Assembly (NCBI GenBank): GCA_050012355.1
Contig: JBEKHI010000053.1
Span: forward strand, 1-28,532
Direction of reading: 5' to 3'
From: JBEKHI01 sp050012355
Lineage (GTDB): Bacteria > Actinomycetota > Actinomycetes > Streptosporangiales > Streptosporangiaceae
Length of the DNA stretch: 28,532 bases
This document shows positions 26,201-28,532 of the stretch, piece by piece. The position numbers and the translations under genes were made by a program. Below the pieces are notes generated by a model, which saw only the letters and a list, made by a program, of their open reading frames with translations, was not told where the DNA came from and did not search any database. Each line of letters starts with the position of its first letter. The first letter of the stretch is position 1.

Positions 26201-28532
26201 CTGGCCAGGTGGACGCGGGGCGGAGAGCTGATGTTCGCCGGGCGGGCCGATGACCAGGTGAAGATCCGCGGGTTCCGGATCGAGCCGGGTGAGGCGGAGG
26301 CTGTGCTGGCGGAGTGCCCGGGGGTGGCCCAGGTCGCGGTGGCTGTCCGCGAGGACGTCCCGGGAGAGAGGCGGCTGGCCGGATACCTCGTCCCCGCTAG
26401 CGACGCGGACACCGACCAGCTCATGGCGGTGGTGCGGGAGCACGCGGCGGCGCGGCTGCCGGAGTACCTGGTGCCGTCGGTGTTCGTGGTGCTCCAGACG
26501 CTGCCGCTGACGCCGAGCGGGAAGCTGGACCGGGCCGCGCTGCCTGCCCCGGGCTCCGCCAGCGGGGCGGGAGCGGGACGGAAGCCGGCCACCGTGCGGG
26601 AGGAGATCTTGTGCGGGGTGTTCTCCGAGGTGCTGGGGGTGGAGCGGGTCGGGCCGGAAGATGATTTCTTCGCGCTGGGCGGGCACTCGCTGCTGGCGGT
26701 ACGGCTGGTGTCTCGGGTCCGGGCGGTGCTAGGCGCCGAGCTGGAGATCACGGCGGTGTTCGAGGCGCCGACCCCGGCGGGGCTGGCGGTGCGGCTGGGG
26801 CAGGCGGACCCGGCCAGGGTGGCGCTGGTGCCGCAGGTGCGGCCGGAGCGGGTGCCGGTGTCGTTTGGCCAGCAGCGGCTGTGGTTTATCGCCCAGCTGG
26901 AGGGGCTGTCGGCAGCGTATAACATCCCGCTGGCGCTGCGGCTGGAGGGAGAGCTGGACGCCGCGGCGCTGGAGGCGGCGCTGGCGGATGTGATCGCCAG
27001 GCATGAGGTGCTGCGCACCGTGTTCCCGGCCGAGGGCGGGCAGCCGTATCAGCAGGTCCTGGACCTGGTGGAGCTGGGCTGGCAGCTGCCTGTGACACCG
27101 GTGGCGGGGGAGGACTTGCGCCAGATGGTGGCACGGATCGCCGCCGAGCCGTTCGACCTGGGGACCGGCATTCCGGTGCGGGCGTGGCTGCTGGCGACGG
27201 GTCCGGGGGTGCACGTGCTGGTGCTGGTGATCCACCATATCGCCACCGACGGCTGGTCTTCGGAGGTGCTGGCCCGGGATTTGTCTGCGGCGTATGCGGC
27301 GCGGCGGGAGGGCCGGATACCGGGCTGGGGTCCGTTGCCGGTGCAATATGCCGATTACGCCATCTGGCAGCGGGGAGTGCTGGGCGGAGAGGATGACCCG
27401 GGGAGCCTGCTGGCGCGGCAGGTGACCTGGTGGCGGGAGGCGCTGGCGGGCGCGCCGGCGGAGCTGGGCTTGCCCGCGGACCGGCCGCGGCCGGCCGTGC
27501 CTGGCCACCGCGCGCATGCGGTACGGTTCCAGGTTCCGCCGGAGATCCATGCCGGGCTGGCCGGGCTGGCCCGCGCGCAGGGCATGACGCTGTTCATGGT
27601 GGTGCAGGCCGCGCTCGCGGTTCTGCTGTCCAAGCTGGGCGCCGGAGAAGACATCCCGGTCGGCACGGCGGTGGCCGGGCGAACCGATGAGGCGCTGGAT
27701 GACCTGGTCGGGTTCTTCGTCAACACGCTGGTGCTGCGCACGGATGTGTCCGGCGATCCGTCGTTCGTTGAGGTGCTGGGTCGGGTCCGCGAATACTGGC
27801 TGGGCGCGCTTGAGCATCAGGACGTGCCGTTCGAGCGGCTGGTGGAGCTGCTGGCGCCGCAGCGGTCGCTGGCCCACCACCCGCTGTTCCAGGTTGTCCT
27901 TTCCGTGCAGAACAATGCGCCCGCGGTGCTGGAGCTGGCGGGGCTGCGGGTCGCTGAGCTGGCGGCTGGGGTGGCGATGGCCCGGCTCGACCTGGAGGTG
28001 AGCCTGGCCGAGGCCCGCGACGGGCAGGGGCGCCCGGGCGGGCTGCGGGGAGTTGTCATGGCGGCGGCGGACCTGTTCGACGCCGGATCGGCGCGGTTGA
28101 TCACGGCACGGCTGGAGCGGGTGCTGGCGGCGGTGGCCGCCCAGCCGGAGGCCTGGCTGCGCCAGATGCAGATCCTGGGCGAGGACGAGCGGGCGCAGCT
28201 GGTGGCCGAGTGGAATGACACCACCCGGCCGGTGCCGGCGGTCACGGTGATGCAGCTGTTCGGGGCGCAGGCCGCCGCGACCCCGGACGCGGCCGCGGTG
28301 GCGTGGGGGGATGGCGTGGTCAGTTACGGGGTGCTGGATGCGGCGGCCAGCAGGCTGGCCGGGCTGCTGGCCGCGCACGGGGCGGGCCCGGAGTCGGTGG
28401 TCGCGGTGGTTATGGAACGCTCCGCCGGGCTGGTGTCCGCGCTGCTGGCGGCGTGGAGAGCCGGGGCCGCCTACCTGCCCATTGACCCGGCGTACCCGGC
28501 CGGGCGGATCGCGTTCATGCTGCGCGATGCGA
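14168..28532 (+). CDS. Giant nonribosomal peptide synthetase, C-A-T x4 plus C-A (3' end outside window)
   Basis: Single frame of 4,788 complete codons with no stop, running off the right edge. It builds a peptide on tethered phosphopantetheine arms. Domains in order: C1 (residues about 10-428), A1, T1 (Ser999), C2, A2, T2 (Ser2053), C3, A3, T3 (Ser3117), C4, A4, T4 (Ser4174), C5 and the front of A5. Every A domain has a YTSGSTG loop (A5 is cut before it), and every T has FFALGGHSLL. No epimerase, methyltransferase, ketoreductase or thioesterase domain is seen, so the visible portion should incorporate unmodified L residues unless enzymes act in trans. C1 is EntF-like, which implies an acyl or aryl donor on another protein. 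A-domain codes read by eye suggest X-Tyr-Ser-X. GTG 14168 is chosen for its ribosome binding site. The first 1.3 kb has lower GC than the rest. Confidence 0.97.
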   Translation, partial: MPEIEAGRYELTSAQLNVWRHQSLHPERPIYNVGEYLEIRGDLNLEVFESALRHVIGEVDAFHLRFHEESENVLQRIDRSDDWPVRFIDFSAEPDPRAAAESWMRTDMRRPFDLREGPIFAEAVLRIAPEVFFWYQIAHHIAYDAFSASIIASQVSRIYTALLAGNPVDDDIPSPVTVLFDADRSYRRSAESERDRDFWLDVLAEFEGPVSVNGRPGRAASRPPQRYMDHIGPQVTADMRAAAWRLGTSFGALMVAAAAVYLRRITGADDIIIGLTVNSRLDPRCRKAPGMAVNTLPIRLAVCTTTSVADLVQQVTATILDSLRHQRYQYAQMRQDLRLVNETFLGMIVNVMSFDYAFRFGDCVAHAHNLANGPVDDLGVSVYDRLAGDGIEISCDANPELYGVAFEKDVIRRYVKILDWLATASPDESLGRAEILDAAERRQILGAWNDNASEMPPADGVHELVAARAAASPDAAAVVCGSEWLSYRELEERAGRLARLLTSRGAGPRRVVAVLMDRSADLVVALLAVLKTGAAYLPVDPGYPAGRIEYMLADADACLVVADRPWDQLAADAPVLVPGTGPAGTAVDDAGTGIPGHPDQLAYVMYTSGSTGQPKGVTVPHRAIDRLVRGPGYAELGSGDVVALLSSVSFDAATFEIWGALANGATLAAVPAGVLSTAELGGFLARHAVTVLSLTAGLFHEMADADPGAFARLRYLLAGGDVVSARHCRAVLERVPSVRLVIPYGPTENTTFTTTHPVRTADLEGADGVPIGAPIGGTRVYVLDAYLEPMPAGMTGELYVAGAGLARGYLHRPGLTAERFTACPFGAAGERMYRTGDLARWRPDGELIFCGRADEQVKIRGFRIEPGEVEAVLAACPGVARAAVIVREDAPGDRRLTGYVVPASPDTDTSGLAAAARDHVAARLPEYMIPAQLVVLEALPLTRNGKLDRQALPAPRQDGTSGRAPASVTEELLCGLFADVLGAERVGPEDDFFALGGHSLLAMRLVSWVRAMRGIELEVGAVFKAPTPARLAARLQQAGPARMPLVPRPRPGRVPLSFAQRRLWFLRQLEGSSAMYNTPLAVRLEGELDTPALAAALRDVIGRHEALRTVFPASDGEPFQRILDPGELEWELEATAVPEADLADAVERAAGRPFDLASQIPLRACLLATGPQTNILVLTVHHIAGDHWSEAPLARDISAAYAARCQGDVPEWAPLPIQYADYVLWQRERLGSENDPDSLLSRQVAWWQQTLAGAPAELVLPTDRPRPQVASYHGHTADISIPAEVHVKLMALVRSQGVTLFIAIQVGFAILLSRLGAGADIPTGTGIAGRADTALDDLVGFFVNTLVLRTDVSGDPAFDQLLGRVREFWLGALEHQDVPFERLVEDLAPDRSLARNPLFQVMLTVQNTATAALDLPGLRARRLPTGTGAARLDLSLLLGETRDRQGQPGGLRGTVTAAADLFDPDTVQAIADRFTRVLAAAADDPGVRPSQIQVLDDNERAWVRRGWNDTAAAGPDAMVPELICARAAQLPDAAAVTGGGAWLTYGELAVRAARLARLLTVRGAGPETVVGLCLSRGPEMITAIVGVWLAGAGYLPLDPGYPAGRLEYMLADSGARLLVTGGGLAGGLAADTVLGLDDPQVAAALAAQPASPPPGEVAAGQLAYVIYTSGSTGTPKGVAVTHAGLAGLAIAQAGQFEVTAGDRVLGFASPGFDASVSELAVTLTAGGTLVSPGPGELLAGPELAGLVARQRITHLTLPPTVLAGLDPAVDLGTVRTLVTAGEALDGGLAGRWAAERRLVNAYGPTETTVCATISGPLPAGLDDVPPIGTSIANTRVYVLDGFLQPTAPGVTGELYIVGSGLARGYAGRAGLTAQRFTACPFGSGGERMYRTGDLAKWRPDRQLIFCGRADDQVKVRGFRIELGEVEAVLAACPGVARAAVTVREDTPGDKRLVGYVVPADDPGPDLAARAREHAGARLPDYMVPAQFVVLESLPLTPSGKIARAALPAPDYDRTSGRGPATVTEELLCGVFAGVLGLPVVGPEDDFFALGGHSLLAVRLISRVRSMLGAELDITAVFEAPTPARLAVRLGQAPAARMPVAPRPRRERVPLSFAQLRLWFLAQLEGPSATYNASLALRLDGDLDAAALGAALGDVAGRHEVLRTVFAEADGQPYQRVLDGGEPGWGLETAPVAGAEVVERIAGEPFDLAVQVPVRARLLAAGPRAHVLVLVIHHIATDGWSMGVLTRDLSVAYAARLAGRAPGWDPLPVQYADYAIWQRELLGSAEDPGSLLAQQVAWWRQMLAGAPAELGLPADRPRPAAASHRGHAVWFQVPADAHRRLAGLAQEQGVTLFMVIQAALAVLLCKLGAGEDIPVGAAVAGRTDEALDDLVGFFVNTLVLRTDVSGDPSFAELLGRVREFWLGALEHQDVPFERLVEDLAPSRSLARHPLFQVMVTLHNTAPAAAVLPGLRISDLPSGELPARFDLEVTLTEARDGQGMPAGLHGGLIAAADLFGRESAEAIAARFTRLLAVVAADPRSRLRQVPVLGEAERTQIVQQWNETEAPAPETTLPELFGQQAALNPDAAAVACGDTSVSYGELNARANRLARLLVLRGVGPESVVAVVMDRSAELVTALLAVLKAGAAYLPVDPTYPAERVAFMLADASPQCVLTAGRPAEGGQDRYGVPVLALDGPGGAAGELAAGDVTDGERTAPLRPAHPAYVIYTSGSTGVPKAVAVPHAGIVNRLTWMQAEYGLGAGDRVLQKTPVSFDVSVWELFWPLLEGARVVLARPGGHQDPRYLSGLIGRAGITTVHFVPSMLEAFASQADPRQCGSLRRVICSGEVLPTHLAEQFAGRFTGGLHNLYGPTETSVDSTAWSWDGGSGPPPIGAPIANTRVYVLDTYLDPVPAGVTGELYIAGAGLARGYLHRAGLTAERFLACPFGGPGQRMYRTGDLAKWQPDGQLMFAGRADEQVKIRGFRIEPGEVQAVLAGCPAVAQAAVTARTDAPGGTRLVGYVVPAVGQDGTGGLAAAVREHAAARLPEYLVPAAIVVLEALPVTPSGKLDKAALPAPDYAVGSGAGRGPATVVEELVCGLFAGVLGVERVGPEDDFFALGGHSLLAVRLVSRVRAVLGAELAVRAVFEAPTPAGLAAWLDQAPAARMPLVPQPRPGRVPVSFAQQRLWFIAQLEGPSALYNTPLAMRLDGDLRIRALEAALADVIARHEVLRTVFPAEGGQPYQQVLGLAELGWQLPVTPVAEGDLRAVMAEITAEPFDLGTDIPVRARLLGAGPETHVLVLVIHHIAIDGWSIGILARDLGTAYTARREGRVPGWGPLPVQYADYAIWQREFLGSEDDPDSLLAGQVTWWRGALAGAPAELDLPTDRPRPALPSHGSHEVPFQVHAKTLAGLAALARSRGVTLFMVVQAGLAVLLSRLGAGEDIPAGTPVAGRTDEALDELVGFFVNTLVLRTDVSGDPSFADLLGRVREFWLMALEHQDVPFERLVEDLAPDRSLARNPLFQVGLAVQNAAAPADDGERMAGLRVAGLPAGGGAARFDLDIALAEVRDREGQPGGLRGELVAAADLFDRETAEAIAARFVRVLTAVAVGPGTRLRQIRVLDPAERARVVESWNETAAPVPTAMLPELIMARTAAAPDAVAAAGNEAAVSYGELLVRAARLARLLVSRGAGPETVVGLCLDRGPEMITAILGVWLAGAAYLPLDAGYPAARLGYMLAASGAGLAVTRGGLAASGAAAVVDLADPRVAAELAGLPAVPPAGGAAGEQAAYVIYTSGSTGTPNGVVVPHAAVANLAAALSPALGAGPGARVLQFASFSFDASVLDVAVTLAAGGTLVIASADERAEPGRLAGLVRRSGSGAASLVPSLLEVLDPVVLPGISRLVAGAEPLTARLAAMWAPGRELTHAYGPTEATVIVATAAITGSVGGQPPVGTPVTNTRLYVLDQWLEPVPPGATGELYIAGAQLARGYAHQPGLTGQRFIACPFGGPGERMYRTGDLARWTRGGELMFAGRADDQVKIRGFRIEPGEAEAVLAECPGVAQVAVAVREDVPGERRLAGYLVPASDADTDQLMAVVREHAAARLPEYLVPSVFVVLQTLPLTPSGKLDRAALPAPGSASGAGAGRKPATVREEILCGVFSEVLGVERVGPEDDFFALGGHSLLAVRLVSRVRAVLGAELEITAVFEAPTPAGLAVRLGQADPARVALVPQVRPERVPVSFGQQRLWFIAQLEGLSAAYNIPLALRLEGELDAAALEAALADVIARHEVLRTVFPAEGGQPYQQVLDLVELGWQLPVTPVAGEDLRQMVARIAAEPFDLGTGIPVRAWLLATGPGVHVLVLVIHHIATDGWSSEVLARDLSAAYAARREGRIPGWGPLPVQYADYAIWQRGVLGGEDDPGSLLARQVTWWREALAGAPAELGLPADRPRPAVPGHRAHAVRFQVPPEIHAGLAGLARAQGMTLFMVVQAALAVLLSKLGAGEDIPVGTAVAGRTDEALDDLVGFFVNTLVLRTDVSGDPSFVEVLGRVREYWLGALEHQDVPFERLVELLAPQRSLAHHPLFQVVLSVQNNAPAVLELAGLRVAELAAGVAMARLDLEVSLAEARDGQGRPGGLRGVVMAAADLFDAGSARLITARLERVLAAVAAQPEAWLRQMQILGEDERAQLVAEWNDTTRPVPAVTVMQLFGAQAAATPDAAAVAWGDGVVSYGVLDAAASRLAGLLAAHGAGPESVVAVVMERSAGLVSALLAAWRAGAAYLPIDPAYPAGRIAFMLRDA
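17281..20440 (+). other. NRPS module 2: C2, A2 (Tyr/Phe type), T2
   Basis: C2 begins PLSFAQRRLWFLRQLEG, as LCL-type domains do. Its active site reads HHIAGDHWS (His1181-His1182), with His in place of the final Gly of HHxxxDG. A2 (about 18715-20195) has the code D-A-S-T-V-A-A-V-C-K, which I recall as a Tyr code and which belongs to the Phe/Tyr group. T2 has Ser2053. No epimerase lies between T2 and C3. Confidence 0.82.
20441..23630 (+). other. NRPS module 3: C3, A3 (Ser type), T3
   Basis: C3 has the canonical HHIATDGWS (from His2232). A3 (about 21865-23375) has FDVSVWE, VHFVPS, ICSGE and NLYGPTETSVD, giving D-V-W-H-I-S-L-V-D-K. This is the well-known serine code, the same class as EntF, and is the most secure specificity call in the gene. 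The A3 loop reads GVPKAV instead of PKG. T3 has Ser3117. Confidence 0.87.
23631..26805 (+). other. NRPS module 4: C4, A4 (unknown substrate), T4
   Basis: C4 has HHIAIDGWS (from His3299). A4 (about 25080-26545) reads D-A-L-S-V-G-A-V-I-K at the specificity positions, related in layout to A2, but I cannot assign a substrate. Its A3-motif loop is TSGSTGTPNGV, with Asn3796 where Lys is usual; the late catalytic Lys (SGKLDRAAL) is present. T4 has Ser4174. Confidence 0.82.
23798..23930 (+). repeat. Intragenic NRPS repeat, C4 copy (pairs with 26969-27101)
   Basis: This 133-bp part of C4 is nearly identical to the same part of C5, 3,171 bp downstream, with about eight differences by eye and no gaps. 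The T3 and T4 domains show the same offset and similarly high identity, which points to a module-length duplication or gene conversion. Confidence 0.7.
26806..28532 (+). other. NRPS module 5 (partial): C5 and start of A5
   Basis: C5 is complete with HHIATDGWS (from His4356). A5 begins near 28248 (VMQLFGAQAAATPDAAAV) and is cut by the window edge after about 95 residues, before any specificity residue. The A1/A2-type motifs SYGVLD and AAYLPIDPAYPAGR are present. More modules or a release domain must lie to the right. Confidence 0.85.
26969..27101 (+). repeat. Intragenic NRPS repeat, C5 copy (pairs with 23798-23930)
   Basis: Partner of the C4 segment, at a constant 3,171-bp offset that also relates T3 to T4. 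The amino acids are the same over most of this segment (RHEVLRTVFPAEGGQPYQQV in both). Confidence 0.7.

Noticed and set aside
17281..27000. Epimerisation domains between T and C
   Set aside because: Each T serine is followed within about 170 bp by the start of the next C domain, leaving no room for a roughly 450-residue E domain.
18467..28378. Very long minus-strand frames (up to 766 residues) under the NRPS
   Set aside because: They are Pro/Arg/Gln/His-rich antisense products that repeat with each NRPS module; the plus-strand frame carries all conserved NRPS motifs without a stop.
1..28532. tRNA, rRNA or insertion-sequence genes
   Set aside because: I saw no tRNA-like cloverleaf, rRNA stretch or transposase motif on either strand; no covariance or database search could be run.

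Overview
The window is high-GC DNA from an actinomycete. Evidence for this is the strong G/C bias at third codon positions, frequent GTG starts, a DUF929 thioredoxin-like protein next to a VKOR, a CtaG-type oxidase assembly protein, and a very large actinobacterial-style NRPS. The genus cannot be fixed from sequence alone. A spore-forming or filamentous soil lineage (Streptosporangiales or Catenulisporales type) is an inference.

Left half (1-13.9 kb): mostly ordinary chromosomal genes. In order they are: a possibly 5'-truncated unknown ORF (+); a secreted multidomain GH35 beta-galactosidase of about 1,560 residues (+); a DinG/XPD-like helicase (-), facing the GH35 gene across a perfect 22-bp-arm hairpin; a gamma-carbonic-anhydrase-like protein (+) divergent from dinG; a GntR-type FCD ligand-binding domain with no DNA-binding domain (+); a winged-helix/coiled-coil protein (-); an EamA/NIPA-like DMT transporter (+); and a minus-strand group of DUF929 thioredoxin-like protein, VKOR and CtaG-like protein. 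The last three look like an extracytoplasmic disulfide-formation and oxidase-maturation unit. Four diverged copies of a double-palindrome intergenic repeat (about 53-60 bp, core GCGCYATRR) are scattered through the first 12.3 kb. One copy supplies the 3' end of the VKOR gene.

Right half (14.17 kb to the end): one open reading frame of at least 4,788 codons, continuing past the window. It encodes an NRPS with the order C-A-T / C-A-T / C-A-T / C-A-T / C-A(partial). No epimerisation, methylation or thioesterase domain is visible. The first C domain is of the EntF-like type that normally takes an acyl group from a separate carrier protein. Read by eye, the A-domain codes suggest X - Tyr - Ser - X for the first four residues. 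The first C domain and the DNA just upstream have clearly lower GC than the rest of the gene, and the change falls at the C1-A1 linker. The synthetase therefore looks like a composite. The remaining cluster genes (loading, tailoring, export, MbtH, TE) would lie to the right of the window, and none is visible here.
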